64,000 nt of DNA from CAZAEL01 sp964484135 (GTDB lineage Bacteria; Elusimicrobiota; Elusimicrobia; FEN-1173), in contig CAZAEL010000005.1 in the NCBI GenBank assembly GCA_964484135.1, positions 1-64,000 on the forward strand, given 5' to 3'. The notes under the pieces were generated by a model. That model was not told the DNA's origin, did not search any database, and worked only from the letters and a program-made list of their open reading frames with translations. A program made the translations under genes and the position numbers. Below, piece after piece: positions 33,074-41,726 of this stretch. The stretch's first letter is position 1, and each line of letters opens with the position of its first letter.

Positions 33074-34309
33074 GTGGCGTTCCTGGGCCTTTTGACCTAT
33101 GTGTTCTGCCTGTACATCCGGCCGCAGGACTGGGTCCCCGCGGTGCTCAACAAGCCCGTGGACTACATCGTGTTCGCTTTCGTGCTTTTCTTCGGCCTGC
33201 TGTCGAAGGGCAAGGACGTGGGCAAGGTGATCCGCATGCCCCATTTCAAGCTCATGCTCCTGTGGATGCTGGCCATCGCCCTGTCCAACGCCACCAACGG
33301 ACGGTTCCAGGAGGCTTGGGATTTCTTCTTCAAGTATTTCAAATTCTTCGTGATCTTTTTCTGTTTCGCCCTCTTGGTGGACGATTTCTCCAAGCTGAGG
33401 AAGCTGTTCCTCTTCATGGTCCTGCTGACGGCCGCTTTGGCCGTGCAGGGGATGTACCAGAAAGAGCACGGGGTCGGGTGGGCGGGACAACCCCTGGGTT
33501 GGCTGGGCCGGATCGTGTGGGTCGGCCTCTGGGACGGCATGAACGTTTTGTGCCTCCTGTTCGTGGTGTCCATTCCCTTCGTGCTCCAGTTCCTGCTGGG
33601 GCCTTGGCCGTTCTTTCACCGGATCTACGCCCTCGCGGCGCTTCCCGTCATCCTGTACGGGATCTACCTGACGAACTCCCGCGGGGGGTTCCTGTCCCTC
33701 ATGGCCGTGGTGTTCCTGCACTTCAAGGCGCGCCTGAAGAGCGTGTGGGGGGTCCTGATCGGCGTGGTCCTGGCCGGGGCCCTCGTGACCCTGGCCCCTT
33801 CGCGTTTCGGCGATTTCAACGACGACGACAACTCCGCCGCGGGGCGGATCGAGATGTGGATGGAAGCCTTTGAGATGGTGACCTACAACCCGGTCTTCGG
33901 GATCGGCAAGGGACGGTTCGTCCAGTACACCTCCGAGCTCATCGCGCACAACTCCTTCCTGGAGGTCATGGGGGAAACGGGCATGGTCGGCCTGTTCTTC
34001 TGGCTGTCGCTCCTTTATGTCTCCATCAAGAGCCTCCTCGCGGCGCGGGCGCGGACCCAGGCCCCGCGCGACCGGTCCCTGGTGGAGGGGCTGTGGATCT
34101 GCATCCTGGGATACCTCTTCACCTCGCTTTTCATCACCACGGAGTTCGAGCTCCTGTACGTGTTGCTGGCGTTGTCCATATCCGTGGTGCGCATCACGGA
34201 AACGCCCATCGAGTTCCGTTTCGCGGACATGCGGCGGGTGGCGGGGCTCCAGGCGGCGGGGATGCTGGGGTTCTTCGCGATCACGCGGCTCTACTACAAG
34301 GTCTTCTAG
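33074..34309 (+). CDS. O-antigen ligase-like membrane protein (exosortase-associated type)
   Basis: A 411-residue protein with about ten hydrophobic segments. The periplasmic loop FGDFNDDDNSAAGRIEMWME and then FGIGKGRFVQYTSELIAHNS with FLEVMGETGMVGL is the Wzy/WaaL signature, including the conserved His-Asn. The opening FLGLLTYVFCLYIRPQDWVP matches the O-glycosylation-ligase-like proteins found with exosortase systems. It may polymerise the repeat units or ligate them to an acceptor. The GTG at 33074, just behind the flippase stop, is taken as start; an ATG at 33023 inside the flippase gene is less likely. Confidence 0.83.
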   Translation: MAFLGLLTYVFCLYIRPQDWVPAVLNKPVDYIVFAFVLFFGLLSKGKDVGKVIRMPHFKLMLLWMLAIALSNATNGRFQEAWDFFFKYFKFFVIFFCFALLVDDFSKLRKLFLFMVLLTAALAVQGMYQKEHGVGWAGQPLGWLGRIVWVGLWDGMNVLCLLFVVSIPFVLQFLLGPWPFFHRIYALAALPVILYGIYLTNSRGGFLSLMAVVFLHFKARLKSVWGVLIGVVLAGALVTLAPSRFGDFNDDDNSAAGRIEMWMEAFEMVTYNPVFGIGKGRFVQYTSELIAHNSFLEVMGETGMVGLFFWLSLLYVSIKSLLAARARTQAPRDRSLVEGLWICILGYLFTSLFITTEFELLYVLLALSISVVRITETPIEFRFADMRRVAGLQAAGMLGFFAITRLYYKVF

Positions 34310-34326
34310 GCGGGAGGCGGGCGGAC

Positions 34327-35529
34327 ATGAACATTCTCTATCACCACAGGACCCAGGGCCACGGGGCCGAAGGCGTCCACATCACCGGCATCGTGCGCGG
34401 TTTCGAGGCGCGCGGCCACCGGGTGGCCCTCCTGTCCCCGCCGGGCGTGGACCCCTTGAAGACCGCGGGCGCCTATTTGTACGGCCGGAAGGCCTCTCCC
34501 CTGGGCCGCCTCTGGAAATCCGTCAGCCGTCACAGCCCGCAGATCTTCTTCGAGCTGTTGGAACTGGGATACAACCTTTTTCACGGACGCCGCCTGGCCC
34601 GCCTCCTGGCCGCGGAGAAAGTGGATTTCATCTATGAACGTTATGCGTTCTTCCTCTGGGCCACCGCCGCCCTGGCTCGCCGGCGCGGCATCCCCCTCAT
34701 CCTGGAGGTCAACGAGATTTCGGGGCTCAAGCGGGCCCGGCCTCTGGCCCTGGCGTCCCTGGCGCGTTCCATTGAGAGGCGCGTGTTCTCCGTCGCGGCC
34801 CGGGTCGTGACCGTTTCCAGCTTCCTCAAGGAGCGGATCGTGGAGCTGGGCATCCCCGCGGAGAAGGTGGTGGTCATGCCCAACGGCGTGGACCCGGACC
34901 TGTTCCGGCCCCGGGACGGGGCCCCGGTCCGGAAACGCCTGGGTTTGGACGGATGCACCGTGGCGGGGTTCGTGGGGTGGATAGATCCTTGGGACAACCT
35001 GCCCGGCTTGCTGGAGGTTTTTCGTGAATTGGCCGGGGGACGGCCGGACCTGCGCCTTCTCCTCGTCGGGGACGTGGCGGGGAAGGGCGTGGACCCGGAC
35101 CTCGTCGCCAAAATGGTGGAACGGAACGGGCTCACCGGCCGCGTGACCCACCTGCGCCGCGTGCCGCGGCAGGAGATGCCGGACCACATGGCGGCCATGG
35201 ACCTCTGCGTCATCCCCGACTCCAACGTTTTCGGCTCGCCCGTGGTGCTCTTCGAGTTCATGGGCATGGGAAAGCCCGTGGCCGCGCCCTCAGTGCCGCC
35301 CGTGCTGGACGTGCTGCGGGACGGCGAGAACGGCCTGGTGTTCGAGGCGCACAACGGCGCGTCCCTCGGGGCCGCCCTCCGGCGCCTCATCGAAGACGAG
35401 GGGCTGCGCCGCCGGCTGGGGGCCGCGGCCCGGGCGGAGGTGGAGAACCGGCGCAGCTGGGCCAAGAACGCGGAGGCGGTGCTGGACCTGCACGAGGCCG
35501 TCCGGCGGAACGGAGGCGGCCGGCCGTGA
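34327..35529 (+). CDS. GT4 family glycosyltransferase
   Basis: A 400-residue GT-B enzyme starting MNILYHHRTQGHGAEGVHIT, which resembles exosortase-associated group 1 transferases. The C-terminal nucleotide-sugar part shows VVVMPNGVDPDLFRP, GSPVVLFEFMGMGKPVAAPS (the E-x7-E region) and VLDVLRDGENGLVFEAHNG. It is cytoplasmic and retaining. GGGAGG lies upstream of the ATG. It overlaps the following GT2 gene by GTGA. Confidence 0.88.
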   Translation: MNILYHHRTQGHGAEGVHITGIVRGFEARGHRVALLSPPGVDPLKTAGAYLYGRKASPLGRLWKSVSRHSPQIFFELLELGYNLFHGRRLARLLAAEKVDFIYERYAFFLWATAALARRRGIPLILEVNEISGLKRARPLALASLARSIERRVFSVAARVVTVSSFLKERIVELGIPAEKVVVMPNGVDPDLFRPRDGAPVRKRLGLDGCTVAGFVGWIDPWDNLPGLLEVFRELAGGRPDLRLLLVGDVAGKGVDPDLVAKMVERNGLTGRVTHLRRVPRQEMPDHMAAMDLCVIPDSNVFGSPVVLFEFMGMGKPVAAPSVPPVLDVLRDGENGLVFEAHNGASLGAALRRLIEDEGLRRRLGAAARAEVENRRSWAKNAEAVLDLHEAVRRNGGGRP

Positions 35530-36659
35530 ACACGCTCTTCTGGCTTTGCCTGGCCGCGGTCCTGTACACCTATCTGGGGCCTTTTGCGCTTGCGTTGGCG
35601 GGAAGCCTGCTCCGACGGCGGTCCGTCAGACGGGCGGATATCGAACCCACGGTCTCTCTCGTCATCGCGGCGTACAACGAGGAGCGGGTGATCCGGGAGA
35701 AGATCGAGAACAGCCTGCGTCTCGATTATCCCAGGGACAAACTGGAGATCGTGGTCGTGGCGGACGGCTCCTCGGACGGCACGGTGGCCGCGGCCCGGGA
35801 ATACGCGGACCGGGGCGTCAAGGTCCTGCACGAGCCGGAACGCCGCGGAAAGACCATGGCCTTGAACCGCGCCGCGCCCCTCACGCGGGGGGAGATCCTT
35901 TTTTTCTCCGACGCCAACACCCATTACGGCCCCGAGACCGTGCGAAAGATGGTCCGCAACTTCCACGACGACACCGTGGGCGGCGTGTCCGGACGCAAGA
36001 TCATCCGCCCGGAGCGCGGCCGCGTGGCCACGCGGGGGGAAAAGGGCTTCTGGAGCTACGAGACCGCGCTCAAGACGCTGCAGACGCGGAGCGGCTCCAT
36101 ATCCACGGCGGACGGGGAGATTTTCTGCCTGCGCCGGTCCCTTTTCGAGGACATTCCGCGGGAGGTGGTCCACGACGACATGTACCTGACGCTCCTCATC
36201 GTGCGGAAAGGATACCGGGTGGTGTACGAGCCCGAGGCGACCTCCGAGGAGGCCGCCTCCAAGTCCCTGGTGGACGAGTTCTTCCTCAAGACGCGGTACG
36301 CCTCCGCCGGTTACCCCCTCGTGGCGGCCTTCCGGAAGATGCTCCTGCCGCCGCGGTCCTATTTCGCCTGGCAGTTCCTGACGCACAAGCTGTTGCGGTG
36401 GCTGGCGCCCGTCTTTCTCATCCCTCTGTACCTGGCCAGCGCGGGCCGCGGCACACCGGTCGTCTCGTTTTTCTTCTACGCCCAGACCGCGTTCTATGCC
36501 GCGGCCGCGGCCGGCATCGTCCTGCTGCTGCGCGGTTGGCCCGCCGGGCCGCTCTACTTTCCGGCCTATTTCTGTTTCGGGAACGGCGCCGCCGTGTATG
36601 GGCTCTGGAAGTACCTGGGCCGGGGACAGAGCACCCTCTGGCGAAAGGCCGAGCGGTGA
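35526..36659 (+). CDS. Membrane-bound GT2 glycosyltransferase (processive type)
   Basis: A 377-residue protein with an N-terminal membrane segment (about residues 4-28) and three more at the C-terminus. The GT-A core has SLVIAAYNEERVIREKIENS, EIVVVADGSSDGT, LFFSDANTHYG and, near 200-240, DGEIFCLRRSL, VVHDDMYLTLLIVRKGYR and the long RxxW-like segment. This is the layout of IcaA/HasA-like synthases, though shorter. It could build a backbone or act as a single transferase. GTG start within GTGA. Confidence 0.83.
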   Translation: MNTLFWLCLAAVLYTYLGPFALALAGSLLRRRSVRRADIEPTVSLVIAAYNEERVIREKIENSLRLDYPRDKLEIVVVADGSSDGTVAAAREYADRGVKVLHEPERRGKTMALNRAAPLTRGEILFFSDANTHYGPETVRKMVRNFHDDTVGGVSGRKIIRPERGRVATRGEKGFWSYETALKTLQTRSGSISTADGEIFCLRRSLFEDIPREVVHDDMYLTLLIVRKGYRVVYEPEATSEEAASKSLVDEFFLKTRYASAGYPLVAAFRKMLLPPRSYFAWQFLTHKLLRWLAPVFLIPLYLASAGRGTPVVSFFFYAQTAFYAAAAAGIVLLLRGWPAGPLYFPAYFCFGNGAAVYGLWKYLGRGQSTLWRKAER

Positions 36660-37792
36660 GCGTCTTCGGCGCCCTGATCGTTTTGGCCGCGGGCGGGGCC
36701 CTGGCCCTGTGGGCCCTCCTGCGGATGCGGCGCATGGACCTGTGGATCGGCGGGTACGTCCGCCGGCGCCTCCGCCGGCCCCGGCGGGAACCGCGCGACG
36801 TGTATTTCTGCTTCGCCGACCACTATGAGCCCTACTGGAACGGGGCGGACAAGGCGGAGGCCCTCCGCCGCGTGCGGGAATGGTGCGCCCGCTATCCGGC
36901 CATGGCGGACCGGCACCGCGACGCGCGGGGCCGCGTCCCCCAGCACACCTATTTTTACCCGGAGGAGGAATACGACCCCGACGCCCTGGACCTGCTGGCC
37001 GGCCTGTGCCGGCGCGGGTACGGCGACGTGGAGGTCCACCTGCACCACGACAACGACACCTCCGCGGGCGTGCGGGCCAAGCTGGCGGGCTTCGCGCGCA
37101 CGCTGCACGAGCGCCACGGTTTCCTGAGGAAGAACCCGGCCACGGGGCTGATCGAGTACGGCTTCATCCACGGCAACTGGGCTTTGGACAACTCCCGCCC
37201 CGACGGCCGCTGGTGCGGGGTGAACGACGAGCTGGCCGCGCTCAAGGAGACCGGATGCTACGCGGATTTCACCATGCCGTCCGCGCCCAGCGACACCCAG
37301 ACGCGGAAGGTCAACAGCCTCTATTTCGCGGCGGACGACCCCGCGCGGCCCAAGTCCCACGACACGGGGCGGGACGTGCGCTTCGGCGAATGGGACGATT
37401 CCGCCCTGCTCATGGTGCAGGGCCCCCTGGAGCTGAACTGGAGGAGCCGGAAATGGGGCGTCCTTCCGCGCATCGAGAACGGCGAAATCTCCCACGACAA
37501 CCCGCCCACGGCCCACCGGACGGAGCTCTGGGGGCGGCCGGGGATCGGCGTGGCCGGGCGTCCGGAGGCCGTTTTCATCAAGGTCCACAGCCACGGGCTG
37601 CAGGACCGGAATCTGAAGGCTTTTTTCGACGGAGGATATCTGGACCGATTGTATTCCTTCCTGACGGAACGCTATTCCGAGCGGAACGGCCACAGGCTGT
37701 TCTTCGTCACCGCCCGCGAGATGTACGAGGCCGTCCGTTCCCTGGCGTCCGGACGCCCGGAAGCCGTCGCGGCGGCGGAGGCGCGTTCGTGA
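36656..37792 (+). CDS. Uncharacterised polysaccharide-locus protein, deacetylase-like motifs
   Basis: A 378-residue protein with one N-terminal membrane helix (about residues 3-22) and a soluble domain. DVYFCFADHYEPYWNGADKA (Asp-His), VEVHLHHDNDTSAGVRAKLA and GFIHGNWALDNSRPDGRWCG (His) give clusters of Asp and His as in a metal-dependent carbohydrate deacetylase of altered order; KVHSHGLQDRN near the end adds another His pair. I do not recognise a characterised member. The locus also holds three NodB-type domains, so a role in de-acylating the polymer is plausible but unproven. It starts in a GTGA overlap with the synthase-like GT2 gene. Confidence 0.7.
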   Translation: MSVFGALIVLAAGGALALWALLRMRRMDLWIGGYVRRRLRRPRREPRDVYFCFADHYEPYWNGADKAEALRRVREWCARYPAMADRHRDARGRVPQHTYFYPEEEYDPDALDLLAGLCRRGYGDVEVHLHHDNDTSAGVRAKLAGFARTLHERHGFLRKNPATGLIEYGFIHGNWALDNSRPDGRWCGVNDELAALKETGCYADFTMPSAPSDTQTRKVNSLYFAADDPARPKSHDTGRDVRFGEWDDSALLMVQGPLELNWRSRKWGVLPRIENGEISHDNPPTAHRTELWGRPGIGVAGRPEAVFIKVHSHGLQDRNLKAFFDGGYLDRLYSFLTERYSERNGHRLFFVTAREMYEAVRSLASGRPEAVAAAEARS

Positions 37793-38880
37793 GCGGGCCC
37801 GTGGGCTCCCTGGGAGGGTTCCGCCCCGTGACGCTGGACGGCGTCACTTGGCGGACGGCCGTCCCGGACGACGCCGACGCCATCGTCGGGCTTCTCTCGG
37901 ACGGCGACGACACGGTCTTCAGGAACAAGAAGCGGCTCTTCGACTGGCAATTTTTTCGGAACCCGTCGCGCGAGGGCGAGCCCTGTTTCCTGGTGGGCGA
38001 GGCGGAGGGGCGGGTCGTGGCGGTCAACGGCATGATGCCGGCCAGGGTCCTCCTGCGGGGGCGCAGGACCAAGGCCATTTTCAGCTGCGACAGCTTCGTG
38101 GAGCGGCGGTTCCGCCGGCGCGGCCTGGGCGGCCGGATGAAGGAAATCCTGGAGGCGCATCTGCCGTTGATCCTGTCCTACGGCATCGGCGAGGCCCAGA
38201 TGCGGATCTACCGCCGGCGCGGCTGGCCCGTGGGCGTCGAGCCGCGCAAGTATTACCTGAACCTGAGGGAGCCCGGCCTGAAGGGCCGGATCAAGAACGG
38301 CGTCAGCCGGCTGTTGCGGCTGTGGGGCGCGGGACGGCGGCTGGCCTGGGGCCGGGCGCTGGTCCTGTCCCTCGGCGTCTCGGTGGAACTCCCCGCGGCC
38401 GAGGTGGACGCGTTGTGGGGCCGCTGCGCCAAGGGCTATGTGTCCGTGGTGGAGCGGACGGCGGCCCACCTGCGGTGGAAATACCAGGACCATCCCTGGC
38501 TCCCCTACCGGTTCGTCGCCGCCCGTTCGGACCGCGGACTGGAGGGCCTGCTGGTGATCCGGCACGACGCCCGGGAATCGGCCATCGTGGACTACTGCGG
38601 CCCCGCCCGGGGGATCGAGGTCAAAGCCGCCCTCGTGGGGGCGGCCCTGCGGCACCTGCTGGAGCGCGGCTGCGAGAGAGTGGTTTCCGAGACCACGGAC
38701 CCGGAGTTCAAGTCGGTCTTTTGGGCCCAGGGGTTCTACCGCTATCGGGGGCGGCCGACGTTCTGCGTCCACGACAAGGAGGCGGCGCCGGGAGAGGCCG
38801 CGCGCCACTGGTTCCTCATGATGGGCGCGTCGGACACGGACCTGTTGACCGGCATCGGGGAGGAACATGGGGCTTCTTAA
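37789..38880 (+). CDS. GNAT-like acyltransferase
   Basis: A 363-residue protein with a GNAT fold in its first half: TWRTAVPDDADAIVGLLSDG, AIFSCDSFVERRFRRRGLGG (the acetyl-CoA loop with Arg-Arg-x-Gly-x-Gly, about residues 96-115) and LPLILSYGIGEAQMRIYRRR. A second, degenerate GNAT-like half follows (LRWKYQDHPWLPYRFVAARS, then CERVVSETTDPEFKSVFWAQ). Similar proteins accompany exosortase-type exopolysaccharide loci. GTG start in GTGA. The next gene begins 14 bases inside its end. Confidence 0.72.
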   Translation: MSGPVGSLGGFRPVTLDGVTWRTAVPDDADAIVGLLSDGDDTVFRNKKRLFDWQFFRNPSREGEPCFLVGEAEGRVVAVNGMMPARVLLRGRRTKAIFSCDSFVERRFRRRGLGGRMKEILEAHLPLILSYGIGEAQMRIYRRRGWPVGVEPRKYYLNLREPGLKGRIKNGVSRLLRLWGAGRRLAWGRALVLSLGVSVELPAAEVDALWGRCAKGYVSVVERTAAHLRWKYQDHPWLPYRFVAARSDRGLEGLLVIRHDARESAIVDYCGPARGIEVKAALVGAALRHLLERGCERVVSETTDPEFKSVFWAQGFYRYRGRPTFCVHDKEAAPGEAARHWFLMMGASDTDLLTGIGEEHGAS

Positions 38881-40579
38881 GGCCGTCAAACAGGCGTTGT
38901 ACGCGCTGATCTTTTACTCGGGCGCGTACCGCCCCCTCACCTGGATCCACCGCCGGTTCTTCGGCGCGCGGGTGCGCATCCTGTACGGACACGGCGTGGT
39001 CAGGCGGGGGCATCCCGCGGGGGATTTCCTGCGGTTTCTGGAGTTCATGGGCCAGGACGAGTTCGAGAGGGACCTGCGGTTCCTTCGGAAAAGGTGCGTG
39101 GTCCTGTCCCTGGACGAGGCCCTGGAGTCCCTGCGGAAGGGCCGGGTGCCGGACAACGCCGTGGTTCTGACCTTCGACGACGGGTACAAGGACAACCACG
39201 ACGTCATTTTGCCGCTCCTGGAGGAACACCGTTTGCCGGCCGCGATTTTTCTGTCCGCGGGGCTCCTGGACGGCGCCGGGGAGTTCTGGTTCAACCGGCT
39301 GATCGAGTGCGTGTACCACACGGACCGGCCGGAGTGGAAAGAGGGGGTCCCGGGAGAGGGATTCCCTCTCCGGACCGACCGGGAGAAAGCGTCCGCGATC
39401 CAGGCCCTGGCCGTGCGCCTGAAGGACATGCCGGAGCCGGAGAAACAGGCGGCCCTGGACCGCCTGGAGGCGGCCCTGTGCCCGCAACGGGACAAGAGCC
39501 GGCCCCTCCTCCCCATGTTGTCCTGGGAAGGGGCCCGGCGGTTGGCGGCCAGCCCCTGGGTCACGGTGGGGGCCCATTCCCTGACCCACCCCATCCTGAC
39601 GCGTATTCCGCCGGAGGAGGCCGAACGGGAGATCCTGGGTTCCCTGGCCTTGATCCGGGAAAAGACGGGGACGGAGCCCCGGCATTTCGCGTATCCCAAC
39701 GGACGGCGGGTGGATTACAACGACCGGATCCGGAACATCGTCTCCGGCGCGGGATTCCTCTCCAGCTGCAGCACCGAGCCCGGCGGCAACGCGCCGGACG
39801 GCGACCCCTTCGCCCTGCGCCGGGAGGGATTCGACCCGGAGCCTTTACACATGTTCGGGCTCAAGGTGACGGGGTTTTTCGATCTGACGGCGGACCTGAA
39901 AGAGCTGGCGCGAGGCCGGTTCCTGACGGAGGAGAGCCGTCGCGCCCTGAGGGACCGGGTGGAGCGTTTCCTTCCCGCGGGGCTTTTCCTGCGGCGGGGT
40001 CCGGCGGACGGCCGTTCCGTGTACCTGACTTTCGACGATGGGCCCCACCCGGACCACACGCCCCGCCTGCTGGACGTCCTGAAAAAGGAGGGCGCGCGGG
40101 CGACTTTTTTCATTTCGGGCCCCAACGCGGATGCGCGGCCCGACATCGTGCGGCGAATCGCGTCCGAGGGGCACGTCGTGGCCAGCCACAGCTGGTTCCA
40201 CCGGCGGAGGTCCCATCTGGATTTCACCGGGGTGTACGGGGACATCCGGCGCATGGAAAAGCTCCTGGAGCGGACGTGCGGACCGGGGCCCCGGCTGTAC
40301 CGCCCCCCTTACGGCCGGGTGACGCTCCCGCTGGTGTTTTGGGCCGCGGTCCGGGGCATGACCATCGCCCTCTGGTCCCTGGACACGGACGACGATCGGA
40401 GCCGTTCCGTGGACGCGGTCCTGGCCAACGCGCGCCGCGCCCGGCCGGGCGACGTCCTGCTCCTCCACGACGACAGCCCCGCGGCGGTGGAGGCCCTGCC
40501 GGCCCTGATCCGGGACGCGCGGGCGCGCGGGTTCGGTTTCGGCGTTCTGGAGAACGGAAAGGGACATGGCAACGGCTGA
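38867..40579 (+). CDS. Tandem polysaccharide deacetylase (two NodB domains)
   Basis: A 570-residue protein with two NodB homology domains. The first (about residues 95-300) has VVLTFDDGYKDNHDVILPLL, HSLTHPILTRIPPEEAEREI and RHFAYPNGR. The second (about 383-560) has VYLTFDDGPHPDHTPRLLDV, VVASHSWFHRRRSHLDF, LYRPPYGR and LLLHDDSP. Both keep the Asp-Asp, the two zinc His (or equivalent) and the Arg/Pro motif, so both could be active. There is no cleavable signal peptide, only a weakly hydrophobic N-terminus, so location is unclear. Two domains in one chain may deacetylate different sugars or one may be specialised. Overlaps its neighbours on both sides by 14 bases. Confidence 0.85.
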   Translation: MGLLKAVKQALYALIFYSGAYRPLTWIHRRFFGARVRILYGHGVVRRGHPAGDFLRFLEFMGQDEFERDLRFLRKRCVVLSLDEALESLRKGRVPDNAVVLTFDDGYKDNHDVILPLLEEHRLPAAIFLSAGLLDGAGEFWFNRLIECVYHTDRPEWKEGVPGEGFPLRTDREKASAIQALAVRLKDMPEPEKQAALDRLEAALCPQRDKSRPLLPMLSWEGARRLAASPWVTVGAHSLTHPILTRIPPEEAEREILGSLALIREKTGTEPRHFAYPNGRRVDYNDRIRNIVSGAGFLSSCSTEPGGNAPDGDPFALRREGFDPEPLHMFGLKVTGFFDLTADLKELARGRFLTEESRRALRDRVERFLPAGLFLRRGPADGRSVYLTFDDGPHPDHTPRLLDVLKKEGARATFFISGPNADARPDIVRRIASEGHVVASHSWFHRRRSHLDFTGVYGDIRRMEKLLERTCGPGPRLYRPPYGRVTLPLVFWAAVRGMTIALWSLDTDDDRSRSVDAVLANARRARPGDVLLLHDDSPAAVEALPALIRDARARGFGFGVLENGKGHGNG

Positions 40580-41726
40580 AACCCCCGGACGGGTGAACGT
40601 CCTGCACGTCATCGAGACGCTGGACGTCGGCGGGGCGGAAGGCGTGGCGGTGGACTTCGCCAACCACTTTTCGGACCGATTCCATTCCGCCATTTGTTGC
40701 CTGAAACGCTCCGGGCCCATGGCTTCCCGTCTGCGGCCGGGGGTGGAGGTGATCGAGCTGGGCAAGGGGGAGGGCAACGACTGGGGCATTCCGGGGCGGC
40801 TGGCCCGGGTTTTGCGGGAGCGCCGGATCCACGTTCTCCAGTCGCACAATTGGGCCGTTTTTTGCGAGAGCGCGGCGGCGGGAATGCTGGCCCGGACCCC
40901 GGTGCGGGTCCACCTGCAGCACGGCGAGAGCGCCCCGCCCCCCGCCGGTCTGCTGGGGCGGCTGAAGCGGGGCCTGCGTCTCCGCGCGGAAGAGGTCCTG
41001 TCCCGCGCCGGGCTCCACGCCCTGGTGGCGGTTTCCGAAGAGGTGAAATCGAGCCTGCTGAGGGAACGCCGCATCCCCGCGGGCCGGGTCCGGGTCATCC
41101 GGAACGGGATCAGCCTGGCGCCCGTGCGGGCGGATCAACGGACGCAAAAACGGCGGGAGTGGGGCCTGTCGCCCGACGCTTTCGTGGTCATGGCCGTGGG
41201 CCGTCTGGCCGCGGTCAAGAACCACGCCCTGCTGGTGCGGGCTTTCGCCCGGGCCCTCCCGGCTGCGGGCCGCCCGGCGGCGCTCGTCATCGCGGGAGAC
41301 GGCGCGGAGAGGCCGTCCCTGGAGCGGTTGATCGAGGAGCGCGGATTGAAGGACAGCGTCCGCTTGCTCGGGGTCCGGCAGGACGTCCGGGACCTTTTGC
41401 CAGCGGCGGACGTTTTCGCCGTGTCCTCCCTGTCCGAGGGAGTCTCCGTGGCCCTGCTGGAGGCCATGGCCGCGGGCCTGCCGGCGGTGGCCACCCGGGT
41501 GGGAGGCAACGCGGAGGTGGTGGCGGACGGCGAGACCGGCCTCCTGGTGGAGACGGGTCAGGAGGAGCCCCTGGCCCGGGCCCTGCTCGCGTTGCTGGGC
41601 GACGAGACGGTCCGGCGCCGCATGGGGGAGGCGGGCCGCCGCCGCGTGGAACGGTTCTTTGACCTGAAGAAGACCGTCGGCGCCTTCGAGGCGTTGTACC
41701 TGGAGGCCCTGGGCCGTGCGGCGTGA
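40566..41726 (+). CDS. GT4 family glycosyltransferase
   Basis: A 386-residue GT-B enzyme. LHVIETLDVGGAEGVAVDFA at the N-terminus is the acceptor-side glycine motif, VAVSEEVKSSLLRERRIPAG and VRVIRNGISLAPV lie before the C-terminal Rossmann fold, and VSSLSEGVSVALLEAMAAGL is the E-x7-E donor motif. This resembles the PEP-CTERM/exosortase-associated sugar transferase group. It is a cytoplasmic retaining enzyme. The end overlaps the next GT4 gene by 11 bases. Confidence 0.88.
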   Translation: MATAETPGRVNVLHVIETLDVGGAEGVAVDFANHFSDRFHSAICCLKRSGPMASRLRPGVEVIELGKGEGNDWGIPGRLARVLRERRIHVLQSHNWAVFCESAAAGMLARTPVRVHLQHGESAPPPAGLLGRLKRGLRLRAEEVLSRAGLHALVAVSEEVKSSLLRERRIPAGRVRVIRNGISLAPVRADQRTQKRREWGLSPDAFVVMAVGRLAAVKNHALLVRAFARALPAAGRPAALVIAGDGAERPSLERLIEERGLKDSVRLLGVRQDVRDLLPAADVFAVSSLSEGVSVALLEAMAAGLPAVATRVGGNAEVVADGETGLLVETGQEEPLARALLALLGDETVRRRMGEAGRRRVERFFDLKKTVGAFEALYLEALGRAA

